From Goniomonas avonlea (taxonomy: Eukaryota; Cryptophyceae; Goniomonadida; Goniomonadaceae), in the NCBI GenBank assembly GCA_003573635.1, contig QUTJ01031552.1, positions 1-12,689 of the forward strand: 12,689 nt of DNA. Direction: 5' to 3'. The notes beneath the pieces were generated by a model. It was not told the DNA's origin and ran no database searches. It saw only the letters and a list, made by a program, of their open reading frames with translations. Numbering within the stretch: position 1 is the stretch's first letter; each line of letters opens with the position of its first letter. Position numbers and translations under genes: made by a program. This document shows, one piece after another, positions 1 to 7,701 of this stretch.

Positions 1-13
1 GCACAAGGGTCAG

Positions 14-16
<3 letters not shown>

Positions 17-76
<60 letters not shown>
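17..76. repeat. (CT)30 microsatellite
   Basis: This is an uninterrupted run of 30 CT units, followed to about position 150 by imperfect CT-rich sequence. Translated, it gives an artificial Leu-Ser repeat, so the open frames across it are not genes. It is probably a slippage-prone simple repeat. Confidence 0.97.
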
Positions 77-80
<4 letters not shown>

Positions 81-683
81 CTCTCCCTGGCTCTCTGTCT
101 CTCTCTGTGTCTGTCTGTCACTGTCTCCACTCTCTCTCTCCTCTATCTCTCCTCCCCACCCGTTCGACCGCTCCGTCATCGCTGGCATCGCTGGAGGCGT
201 GTGCCTCCAGTCTCAGTGGGTCCGGGAAAGCGTACGATGCTGCAAGCGGGGACAGTTCCCCTTCTCTCTCTTCTTCCGCGCATGCGTGTTTCACGTTCCA
301 CCCCCTTGGTTCCACGTTCTTGTTTGGTGGTCACGTTCCCAGTATACCCAACGCACTGCCAGCGCCTTCCCACTCACTTTCCCAGCATAAACAAGACAAT
401 CCAGTGCCCTCAATGCGGTCACCCAGTTGGCACCACGCTGATTTGATCGATGTGAGCTGTCCTTGAAATTTCTAGTTGCCTTCTGGTATGAAGTCGACTC
501 TCTTCTGAAGAAACAAGACTGGGCATACATGTTGACGTCGTTGGTCGATCGTCCTGTGGTTGATGTGCTGGTGGCGTCCGAGGTGGTCCTCGACACGAAG
601 CACGGCGCAGGGGAGTAGACCAGCTTGAACTGTCTGAAGATGATCTGAGGGGCCCAGCATTAGCATTCAGAGAAACAGAGGCA

Positions 684-710
684 GGCACAGGAGGCACAGG
701 AGGCACAGGC
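684..710. repeat. 9-bp tandem repeat, three copies
   Basis: The 9-mer ggcacagga occurs at 684-692 and 693-701, and a third copy at 702-710 differs only in its last base. It lies about 120 bp beyond the stop codon of the minus-strand laminin-like gene, perhaps in its 3' untranslated region. Confidence 0.9.
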
Positions 711-830
711 ACATGAAAGCGACATTCTCCCTCGCCCTCTCTCTCTCCCCTGTCTGTCTGGCCGGCTGGCCGGCTGGCTCTCATCTTTCCCCTGCCCCGA
801 GGCAGGTCTCCGTATCCGTGAGCTCCGACT

Positions 831-2921
831 CTAGTGCCACACCTTGCCGTTGAGGTCACACGAGGCAGCATTACACCACATGGTGGAGACCTCAGGGTCA
901 GAGCCAGACGAGCGACGGTTGGCGCGCACTGAGAAGGAAAACCGCCGATCGGCAGTGTACTTGGTCATGCGGGCCTGTATCGGCGGGTGAGTCGGTGAAC
1001 GTGAATCATAGAGCAAGCAGCAGTTTCTTGTGGGAGCGAACGAGCCAGCGAGTCAAAGTTGCAGGTACTAGCACCAACATTTGCTCTGCTGTCGCACGTC
1101 AGTCGCGGTCATCCAAATGAGAGCGAGTACGCGAGTGAAATACACGTTGCCAGATAGATAGACCACGCAGTGGGCCTTGTGCATATTCGGTATCTTTCAG
1201 TTGTCAAACGGGGAAGTTTCAAGAGGCATCGAGGGGAGGGGGGAGCGAAACAGCGAGTTCGAGCAAGAGGGAGAGAGGGAGGAGGGGGAGAGAGAGGAAG
1301 GAGGCGTAAAAGCTGACTAACAACATCAATCCAATACCAAAGTAGACGTGAACAAGTGGTGTGGCCTGACCAACAACATCGAAGAGAGAGGGGGGGGGGG
1401 GGGNGGNGTAAAAGCTGCCCAACAACGTCAAACCAATAACCTAGTAGTACAGGAATGTTCGGTGTGGCCTCACCGCAGAGATCGAGATTGCGTCATAGAA
1501 GGGCTTGACCATGCTCCACTGGGTGGACCGCACATCCACCAACAGCTGTGAGATGTTCCCTTGGAACAGACTACCAAGCACAGCACCATCTTCACCAATA
1601 ATCTGCACAAAAAAGTGTGAAATCTTGCGTCTGAACGCGCCGCGAGAAAATGGAACGCAACACAAGTGGAACTAAGCCCACCTCCAGGTAGTCACCCTCG
1701 AATGCGAGGTCTCCGTTGACAGTGAGTTCCAGCGTTGCAGCAGAGCAAATCGGAGGAACGTATTTGAACGTGAACAACTCCGAAAATGGTGTTTGAACCG
1801 GGGCGGCTTTCAGCCCGACATTCTGTGCCAGTGCCGTGTGAGTGTGCGACAGGGTCTTGGGAAAGGCACGAGCTCCTCCGGTCGCACTTCAGAGATTCGG
1901 ATCCCGATTCGAAACGCGATTGCAGATCAAAAAACAGCCTCAGGCCTCACACAAGGCGCGCACACCTGAGCAATGACGGGTTTGTGACCAGAGCGCAGAT
2001 CCGTCGCCTTGAGCAAGTCGGTCACTCTGCTTGGAGTCAAGTCTGCGGTTGAGCAAGTCTGCCCTCTGCCAAGTAGGTTTTAGAGAGAGTCGACATATCG
2101 TGCAAGCAAATTACCGATGAACCCCACACCCTGGACGATCAAAGATAATCGAAACGCGATCCGTCGAGGTGCAAGTCCGCTCAACGTATGGACGAGGTGC
2201 GGCCGCCGGCTTCTCGGTCAACATGGGTTGCTGTCACTTGTGTCAGGACCAAGAATTTTCGCCCAAACACACTGACCTCGACACCATCCACGAGTTTGGT
2301 CTGCGGCGTCTTGTCTTGGATACCCTCAGTCAGTTTGACATTGCGCAAAAATGTTGATTCAACGCCATGGAAGTATCCTCCCCGAATTTTCAGGCCAACA
2401 AGATTCTGGAGGCACTGCAGGAAATCCGATTGCCTCGGGTTCCGCTTGGCCTTCACAAGTTGCCACCGAGCGGTTGAGCCTGGGGGAGAAAACATCTCGT
2501 CCATTCGGACATTGGCCATGTGAGTAGTCGATCCGTCGTCCGAGAACACACCCGTCAGCCCAAGCGAGAAAGCCGGATTCCGTGCCTCAAGAACGACATC
2601 ATACGCGTTGACCACGCCCTTCTGTTGACTATCGAACTCGAAGTGCCCAACCTCATAGCTGAGAAAGCCGCTGTACAAAGAATCTGATCCGTGAAAGAAC
2701 CGCTTGGGAGCCCGGAAGTACCAGGAGTCGCCGGCCCGAGCAGGAAGTTCGGTGACGAAGATGCGATCTCCCTCCTGCTGAGGCGCGGAAGTCATACCTG
2801 TGCCCTCCTGCAACCAGCCGTCTGGCCCCATTGAAAAATCGTTACTGCCAATTATGTCTCCCGGCAATGCCGCCACACACGGCAGCACAGCCAGAGCCAT
2901 GAGCGCCCAGACAGCCTGCAT
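831..2921 (-). CDS. Secreted protein with laminin IV type A-like domain, 4 exons
   Basis: Proposed exons on the minus strand are 2921-2277, 1855-1682, 1602-1474 and 974-831, about 363 residues. All junctions are phase 0 with GT..AG ends; the introns are 421, 79 and 499 nt. Residues 1-19 look like a signal peptide. Residues about 66-197 match the laminin IV type A pattern: SWYFRAPKRF early, a strand-rich middle, then SDFLQCLQNLVGLKIRGGYF and a closing FLRNVKL. That family occurs in extracellular matrix proteins, so the product is probably secreted and adhesive or matrix-binding. Exons 2-4 encode a second strand-rich segment (LELTVNGDL, then GDYLEIIGEDGAVLG) that resembles a beta-sandwich but which I cannot name. 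No EGF-like repeats or membrane segment are seen. The exon 2 start is uncertain: an alternative acceptor gives 1822 in the same phase. The last exon is open only to the TAG at 833-831. Confidence 0.78.
1305..1485. repeat. About 102-bp imperfect tandem duplication inside intron 3
   Basis: Segments starting at 1306 and 1408 share gtaaaagctg, then a diverged ...caacatcaatccaata / caacgtcaaaccaata stretch, then ggtgtggcct. The copy near 1408-1485 includes the real splice donor of exon 3 of the laminin-like gene (GTGAGG on the minus strand at 1473). The other copy has a diverged version of the same junction. A poly-G run with two N letters separates the copies. Confidence 0.75.
1391..1407. repeat. 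Poly-G run with ambiguous bases
   Basis: Thirteen consecutive G are followed by N at 1404 and 1407. This is probably a homopolymer that could not be sequenced cleanly. It lies in intron 3 of the laminin-like gene, so it does not affect coding. Confidence 0.95.
1856..2276 (-). other. Intron 1 of the laminin-like gene
   Basis: The donor is gag|GTCAGT and the proposed acceptor is tttcccaag (intron end at 1856). The intron carries a repeated gaaacgcgat at 1911-1920 and 2151-2160, plus related gatccgtcg...gcaagtc segments near 1998 and 2158, so it seems to hold a degenerate internal duplication. I see no extra exon that keeps frame. Confidence 0.6.
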
Positions 2922-3044
2922 TGTTGGTCTGGGTTTTTACTGAAAACCGAAATGGCAAAGCGCCCTAAAGCCATCTGCGACCATCAGTGATTAACCCTTT
3001 AAATAAAAAATATTACCGTGACTGGATACTCGATACCCAAAGAA
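2922..3044. promoter_or_regulatory. Divergent promoter region, laminin-like gene / SDR
   Basis: Only 123 bp separate the two start codons (ATG at 2921 on minus and at 3045 on plus). The stretch holds an AT-rich block at about 2991-3014 with TAACCCT at 2992-2998 and taaataaaaaata just after it. Both genes must be driven from here or from within each other. The position is clear, but no specific element is proven. Confidence 0.55.
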
Positions 3045-4214
3045 ATGGCACCAGCCGGCCGCTGTTTCTGGATGCTTGTCGTCCCCATCATGCTTGCGAT
3101 TGGAGCGCCAGGCGTTTTGTTGCTGTACTTTAGTGAAACTCCGTACATGAAAGGCAATTTACCGATCACCACGCCCAAGGATGGCTGGCGGTACAGCGCA
3201 GAGTCAATTCCTGATCTGAGCGGGATGGTAAGCCCGATTTTTCCAATGTCCTCCTTACGCCACCCGAAAGGTGGCCATTGTAACTGGCGCGAACGTGGGG
3301 CTCGGTTTTGCGAGCGCCAAGCAACTTGCTGCGAAGGGGGCTACCACAATCCTGGGGTGCCGCTCTCTGACGAAGTGCGAGAACGCTAAGATGGAAATCC
3401 GAGACCTTGTTCCTGGAGCCAAGGTTGAGGCAGCCATCTTAGACTTGTCATCGCTCGACTCAGTGGCAGCATTTGCCAAAGACTTTTCGGCCAGGCACAC
3501 GAGGTTGGATATTCTCATGCTGAACGCAGGTGCGCAAGGCAGCTTCCGCACAAAAGCTCATCCCAATCAGGTTTTTATGGAGGCTACACCTTGAGCTCTG
3601 ACGGAATCGAGTTGATGTTTGCTGTATGTCATGTTGGGCATTTCTACCTGACCAAGCTCCTCCTCCCTGTGCTGACCACCTCTGCCCCATCAACCGTGAC
3701 TGTGGTGTCGTCCAACAAGCACTTCGAGTCTTACCCAGAGGGAGTGCGCCTGTCGATCTCAGGTCTAAACAACGCAACCGCGTTTGTAGAAGATCAGGCC
3801 TACGGCCAGGCCAAGCTGGCCAATCTTTTATTTGCCCAGGAGCTTGCGGAGCGCACTAGCGGCCAGGACGTGTTCGTCAATGCAGTGCACCCAGGCGGTG
3901 TAGACACAGAACTGTTGCGAATAATTGAAGCCAAATTGGTCCCTATTGTAGGTGGAGAATGGGCCAACTCCGTGTACCGGGCGTTCCGGCAAGTGATCAA
4001 TCTCGTGCTCTGGGACGCAGACACCGCCGCTCTCACACAGCTCTACACCGCAACCTCGCCCGAGATTCTCGCAGGGAAAATCTCCGGCCGATACTTTGTG
4101 CCTGTTGCACGCGAAGGCGAGACTGCGGCCATTGCGAAAAACGTTAATCTCCAGAAGATGTTGTGGGAGTTTACGGAGGAGTTGATCGTGCCCTGGACGG
4201 TGGATGTGCAGTAA
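3045..4214 (+). CDS. Membrane-anchored short-chain dehydrogenase/reductase, 3 exons
   Basis: Exons are 3045-3227, 3271-3529 and 3571-4214, giving 361 residues; the introns are 43 and 41 nt. The first ATG gives an N-terminal hydrophobic anchor (residues about 8-29), as in retinol dehydrogenase- or WWOX-like SDRs. The NAD(P)-binding motif TGANVGLG is at residues 66-73, crossing shortly after junction 1. LNAG at 145-148 is restored only when the 41-nt intron is removed. VVSSN carries the catalytic Ser (194 or 195), YGQAK gives catalytic Tyr225 and Lys229, and HPGGVDTEL follows. The usual Asn of the N-S-Y-K tetrad, normally in a VNHxGHF context, is Cys167 here (AVCHVGHF). The family oxidises or reduces hydroxy/keto groups on lipids or retinoids; the substrate cannot be told. 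The anchor suggests an ER or other membrane site. A GTG at 3018 would lengthen the N-terminus by 9 residues, but ATG is preferred. Confidence 0.93.
3228..3270 (+). other. 43-nt intron 1 of the SDR gene
   Basis: Donor ATG|GTAAGC and acceptor AAAG|GTG, phase 0. Removal joins DLSGM to VAIVTGANVGLG, the expected start of the Rossmann fold. The intron has in-frame open sequence in another frame only. Confidence 0.9.
3530..3570 (+). other. 41-nt intron 2 of the SDR gene
   Basis: Donor GCAG|GTGCGC and acceptor AATCAG|GTTTTT, phase 1. Reading through meets a TGA at 3592-3594, while removal gives LNAGFYGGYTLSSDGIE, the conserved SDR stretch before the catalytic helix. This is one of the shortest introns in the window. 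Confidence 0.88.
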
Positions 4215-4698
4215 GGAGCGCTGGGGGGCATCACGATCATCCAATGGGTCACGCGTGTGACAGTGATCGGGACAGGTGGAGACAGGTTGCTGCTTGTTTG
4301 CGGCACGGACAAAATCGGTCGCAGGTTACCAGGCCAGTGGTGCGTTTTCAACGCAGATATGACAGGAGACCTGCATGAGAGAGTGAGAGTGAGGACACAA
4401 TGACTGCCGCGGTGGAGGCCATCCAGCCTACAAAATGCCTTCATGCATCGAAGAGGTCGAGGCAGAGCAGCACATGTATGAGGGAGGCGAGACAGATGAT
4501 GCGTGCTGCAAATTAAAATTTATTCATGCAAGCCTGTTCCATCATCCTGCATGAAAATTGGACGAGAAGATCGCTGAATTAGGACGAATTCATTCTTGAT
4601 CTCTCTCTTACACACACCACACCCCCGAATCAAGGATACGTAAAATAGTTCAAAGCTTGCCCGAGCGCTGAGTCCGCGCTGATAGCAAGAAATCGAAT
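4215..4698. other. Intergenic region between convergent genes
   Basis: Both flanking genes end here. No gene was recognised. The only candidate signal is TTTATT at 4519-4524 (AATAAA on the minus strand) within the AT-rich 4509-4530. The rest is unremarkable. Confidence 0.6.
4519..4524 (-). terminator. Possible polyadenylation signal AATAAA
   Basis: Minus-strand AATAAA, about 175 nt beyond the stop codon of the RGG-tail membrane protein. It sits in the most AT-rich part of the convergent gap, where a 3' end is expected. The match is a six-base motif only. Confidence 0.4.
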
Positions 4699-6118
4699 TT
4701 AAAACTCAACTTCTTGCGTATCAAACCGCTCTGGGTACCTCGGTGTCTCATACCGAGGAGTCTCACCGTGATAGTAGCCGACGTCTGCGGAAACTGGTCC
4801 GCGACCTCTTGACTGCTCCCTCGAACCAGGAGGCATTCGATTGAGGTTAGTGTCCATCGCCTGCCGCGAACGCATCGGGTTGATGCCTGTTCCTGTGTAT
4901 GTGTCGTCGTAGTCCCCGTAGGCCGGGCCACGCCCAGAGCGAGGCCCTTGCGCCATGACGGTGTTTCCCCTTGCAGGCATCGTGGGGGGCCCCCGACCTC
5001 CTCTCCCGCCTCTTCCTCCGTACGGCATCCCTCGCCCGCCTTGTGGGGGTCCGTAGCCGTCGTTGCGGTCGCGGCGAGATGGGTCGAATGGAGGATTGTG
5101 CGGGTTGGGCATTGTCGTGTTCATCGACCTGCCTGCTAGGCCCTCACTGAGGGCTTGTCGCGCTGGGTCAAAAGGGGGATTGTGGGGATTTCCAGCACCG
5201 ACATCCTCGAACGTATCGCAAGACACGATGTGGGTGTCAATGTCGCCTTGGTCGAATGAATCTGCGACATCATAGTCCCCATAGGTGTCAGATTTTGACG
5301 GCGAGAAGGCAGTCTTGGTCAGCTTCGTTGCAGTGGGTGTTGTGTAGTTGCTCTCCAGATCGCCCTGGCTACGGTCATCGGCGGGGAGCTTATTGTCCCT
5401 CTTCTTTTTCCACAAGAAGAAGACAATCAAGCAAACAATAGCAACGAATGCAATTACACCAATGGCAATGCCGGCCTTTGCTCCGGCGGACAGCCCTTCA
5501 TCGCACTTGACCGGTCCCCACGAAACTCGCAATACCCTCGTGGCTGCACCTTGAGGTGTTGAAACGGTGTCAATATTCTTCTCACCAGACCCCTCGGGCT
5601 GTTTAACCCTGAGTTAGAGGTGTTGTGGAACATGAATTTTGAAGTCAACCTGAGAACAGGGAGGAAAAGTAGATCTGGTGCCGCAGAAAACGCTCCATTG
5701 TTTTAGTCCATTTTGGAATACTGCGGGGGTGTGAGATTTTGCCACGGAGAAATACTGCCCACCTTGAGCGTCCATGTCGCAATCGGGAGCCGTCGCCACC
5801 AACGCCGCCATGGCTTCGCTGTACGCGATATCTGTTGAGGTTGCGGCCTCGTTCTGTCTCTTTAACGAGATCGTGGTGACGCCAGCTTTGTGAAATACCG
5901 TCTCAGAACGATTGAAGCTGGGAAAGCAATGAGTGACAAAAAGCAGCGTTCTTGACTCACGTAGTCTCCCAATCCGGGTTGACCAGAACCACTTCCGAAC
6001 GATACAAGTAGAGTGGAGTGCGACTTGACTCAGTCGGTGTTGCTGTATCTTGGCATACGCCGAATTCAAGTGTGGCCAAGAGAAGGCAAGCCACAACGTG
6101 GCGCGCAAGCCGATGCAT
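4699..6118 (-). CDS. Type I membrane protein with RGG-rich cytoplasmic tail, 3 exons
   Basis: Proposed minus-strand exons are 6118-5961, 5917-5763 and 5549-4699, giving 387 residues; the introns are 43 nt (donor GTGAGT) and 213 nt. Residues 1-22 are a signal peptide ending near FGVCQ. An ectodomain of about 100 residues of no family I recognise follows, ending in SWGPVKCDEG. The membrane segment is AGIAIGVIAFVAIVCLIVFFLW followed by KKKR, so the C-terminus is cytosolic. The tail is about 250 residues, disordered and repetitive. NPHNPPFDP occurs twice, YGDYD twice, an Arg/Gly block (GGRGMPYGGRGGRGGRGPP) sits mid-tail, and the end (PRYETPRYPERF...EVEF) is tyrosine-rich with a C-terminus that fits a class II PDZ ligand. 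This suggests a signalling or adhesion receptor without an enzyme domain. The second intron is the weak point: acceptor 5550 or 5544 both keep frame, and a 64-nt internal segment has good splice sites but breaks frame. Confidence 0.7.
5586..5649 (-). other. Candidate frame-breaking cassette exon inside intron 2 of the RGG-tail gene
   Basis: On the minus strand a strong pyrimidine tract ending in TTCTCAG precedes 5649, and GTGAGA follows 5586. Inclusion (64 nt) after exon 2 would meet TGA at once. The downstream remainder, 5585-5544, would be a 42-nt intron, the size typical of this window. It may be a poison exon, or a sign that my exon model here is wrong. Confidence 0.35.
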
Positions 6119-6335
6119 TTGTGTTTGAACACTTTGAAACACAACTGTTGTTTTATCTGAGTTTATCCTCGATACAACAGAGAGGGGCCATTAGGGTTAC
6201 TAATTAGCAAGTTCACACATCCACGCTAGCTCCTCATTCACTTTCAACCTCACGTTGACGCATGATTGACAGGCGGAGCAACAAGGATTTGGATAGGCTC
6301 GTGTGCCCAGAACCCACGCGTTGTTCCCGTGCGCT
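6119..6335. promoter_or_regulatory. Divergent promoter region, RGG-tail gene / eS25
   Basis: 217 bp separate the two start codons, so promoters for both directions must lie here. It contains TTAGGGTTA at 6191-6199, a telo-box-like sequence known from ribosomal protein promoters in several eukaryotes; its core 7-mer is also present, inverted, in the other divergent promoter. Function is inferred from position. Confidence 0.5.
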
Positions 6336-6924
6336 ATGGTGAGTCCGCTGCTTGGCCGCCCTGCGTGCCTTCCCTGTGGCCTTGACCTTGCAATGTTCTT
6401 GGTTCAAACGCCCATGGATGCTGTCACAGAATTTCCTTTGCAATTTTGGGGGGTTCTTGTCGTGTGCTTCCCTGACTCTTGGTGATGGCTTTCCGAATCG
6501 TCGTTGATTATCTCCACACAGCCGCCCAAGAAGGACCCGAAGAAGGACGCCAAGGGTGGCAAACAGCAGAGCAAGACTGCTGCCAAGAAGAGCAGCGGCG
6601 GTGGCAAGGCCAAGAAGAAGGTTCGTAGTTTGGAGAACCAAGCTGTTGATCTCTGACTCTTTGTGTGAGTAGAAGTGGTCCAAGGGCAAGGTGAAGGACA
6701 AGCTCAACAACGCTGTGTACTTCGACAAGAATACCTATGACAAGATGATCAAGGAGGTCCCCAAGGCCAAGATGATCACCACTTCCGTGCTTTGTGACCG
6801 TTTGAAGGTCAACGTCAGCATTGCCCGCCGTGGAATCAAGGAGTTGATGGCTAAGGGCCTCATCCGCCAGATCTCCACACACGCCAGCCAGTCCATCTAC
6901 ACACGCGCCACGGCCGGAGCGTAA
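6336..6924 (+). CDS. RPS25: Small ribosomal subunit protein eS25, 3 coding exons
   Basis: Exons are 6336-6338 (the ATG alone), 6522-6620 and 6673-6924, giving 117 residues; the introns are 183 and 52 nt. The protein starts [10 protein letters not shown], has a Lys/Gly-rich N-terminal tail, then [30 protein letters not shown] and a winged-helix-like core ending [15 protein letters not shown]. This is the standard layout of eS25, a 40S subunit protein near the head that contacts tRNA and helps IRES-driven initiation in other eukaryotes. Length is close to the usual 110-125 residues. Intron 1 begins directly after the start codon with GTGAGT, an arrangement common in ribosomal protein genes. Intron 2 uses the unusual donor AAG|GTTCGT, with acceptor GAGTAG. 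The conserved KKWSKGK across junction 2 confirms it. Confidence 0.97.
6339..6521 (+). other. Intron 1 of eS25, directly after the start codon
   Basis: GTGAGT donor immediately following ATG, acceptor CTCCACACAG, phase 0, 183 nt. Longer than most introns in the window. I looked for a box C/D or H/ACA snoRNA and found no well-placed box pair. Confidence 0.92.
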
Positions 6925-7288
6925 ATAGAAACTTCTTCTGGGTCTGAGTAAAAGCAACGGGTACGCAACACGTTCTGTTGGATCTCTTTGGCCAGGTTCC
7001 AGCTGTTTGCCAGAACAGATTATTCGCTTGATTGTTTGCTTCTGTTTGATCAGTTCGCTTCTTGTACGGCATTGACGTGTTAAGATGTACATGTACATGG
7101 TTAGCAAATCGTTTGGACAATCAATCAACAAAGAGAATCACACACATTCTCCGCTCCGAAAAAGGGTTGTGCGTGGTTTCCAAAAAAGCGTTTGCACAAG
7201 GAAGATCCGTTTGGCTTGCAGCGGGTTTCCTGATCAAGAAACGCCTGGACCAATCATTAGACATGCAAAGAACTGTAGAAGTGATGTG

Positions 7289-7386
7289 TTCTGATTCAAG
7301 ATCGTGAAGCCAATTATGGCAAATGATCTCAAGTTTGATCGCTGTTGTTAAGCACATGGTCTCAAGACAACGTGGTAGCAAGAGCG
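7289..7386 (+). repeat. About 100-bp direct repeat, copy 1
   Basis: Begins ttctgattcaagatcgtgaa and ends gtggtagcaagagcg. It aligns with 7512-7612 through shared blocks such as gccaattatg, atctcaagtttga, taagcaca and aagacaacgtggta, by eye roughly 80% identical, with small indels. Confidence 0.85.
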
Positions 7387-7507
7387 AACCACATAGTTCG
7401 GTGGAAAGCAACATCCTTGGGAAATAGTTTAAGTCGATACTCAAATGACAAAGCTGCTCAACGTATGCTAGGAAATCCTATGTGATGCAACTCTGTAAAA
7501 GTCTCGA

Positions 7508-7513
7508 TTTATT
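7508..7513 (-). terminator. Possible polyadenylation signal AATAAA
   Basis: Minus-strand AATAAA about 190 nt beyond the stop of the GEH-repeat gene, at the edge of direct-repeat copy 2. Only the motif and its position support it. Confidence 0.35.
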
Positions 7514-7612
7514 CTGATTCAGATCGTAAAGCCAATTATGACCGCAAAGGATCTCAAGTTTGAACGCCCACTGCTAAGCACACGGTCGCAAGACAACGTG
7601 GTACGAAGAGCG
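7512..7612 (+). repeat. About 100-bp direct repeat, copy 2
   Basis: Same element as 7289-7386, offset about 223 bp, same orientation. Weaker similarity extends some 20 bp upstream of both copies (aactgtagaagt against aactctgtaaaagt). It lies just beyond the 3' end of the acidic GEH-repeat gene. No terminal inverted repeats or target-site duplication are visible. Confidence 0.85.
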
Positions 7613-7701
7613 TGCCTATTACATGAGTCCAGCTCGTAGAAAGAAGGCATCCAGGCCAAAGTAAATGCAAATACTGCAAAACGTCAATGAAAACTGTCCA
7701 C

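Larger units (their letters stand above)
1..830. other. Gene-poor low-complexity flank
   Basis: No convincing coding region was found. The stretch holds the CT microsatellite, three tandem copies of a 9-mer (ggcacagga, last copy ending in c) at 684-710, and a doubled ggccggct unit near 759-778. The part next to 831 should contain the 3' untranslated region and polyadenylation site of the minus-strand laminin-like gene, but I see no canonical AATAAA on that strand close to the stop. Open frames here have skewed, repetitive composition and no family resemblance. Confidence 0.6.
6925..7701. other. Intergenic region between convergent genes, with a duplicated element
   Basis: No gene was recognised. 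It holds a perfect 14-bp palindrome atgtacatgtacat at 7085-7098 and two diverged copies of an about 100-bp element. The open frames crossing the duplicates carry non-triplet indels relative to each other, so they are not coding. Confidence 0.65.

Noticed and set aside
13-466. Long open frames over the CT-rich start of the window
   Set aside because: They translate the CT repeat into Leu-Ser runs and then random sequence; no start context, family motif or splice structure.
419-871. Minus-strand frame of 150 codons downstream of the laminin-like gene
   Set aside because: It begins inside the last exon in another frame, is Arg/Pro-rich and shows no domain; most likely 3' untranslated sequence.
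1404-1407. N bases as a biological feature
   Set aside because: They mark unresolved base calls next to a G homopolymer.
3530-3594. Frameshift or pseudogene in the SDR
   Set aside because: Removing a clean GT..AG 41-nt segment restores a perfectly conserved stretch, so it is an intron rather than damage.
5614-6144. Single 176-codon minus-strand reading frame as a gene
   Set aside because: It runs through the 43-nt intron and into the next intron; only its middle part is the real exon 2 of the RGG-tail gene, and the signal peptide is in another frame.
6339-6672. snoRNA inside the eS25 introns
   Set aside because: A tgatgg at 6482 and scattered ctga are present, but not in C-then-D order with a closing stem; intron 2 is too short.
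6508-7131. Antisense frame over eS25
   Set aside because: Shadow of a strongly conserved ribosomal protein gene, with no features of its own.
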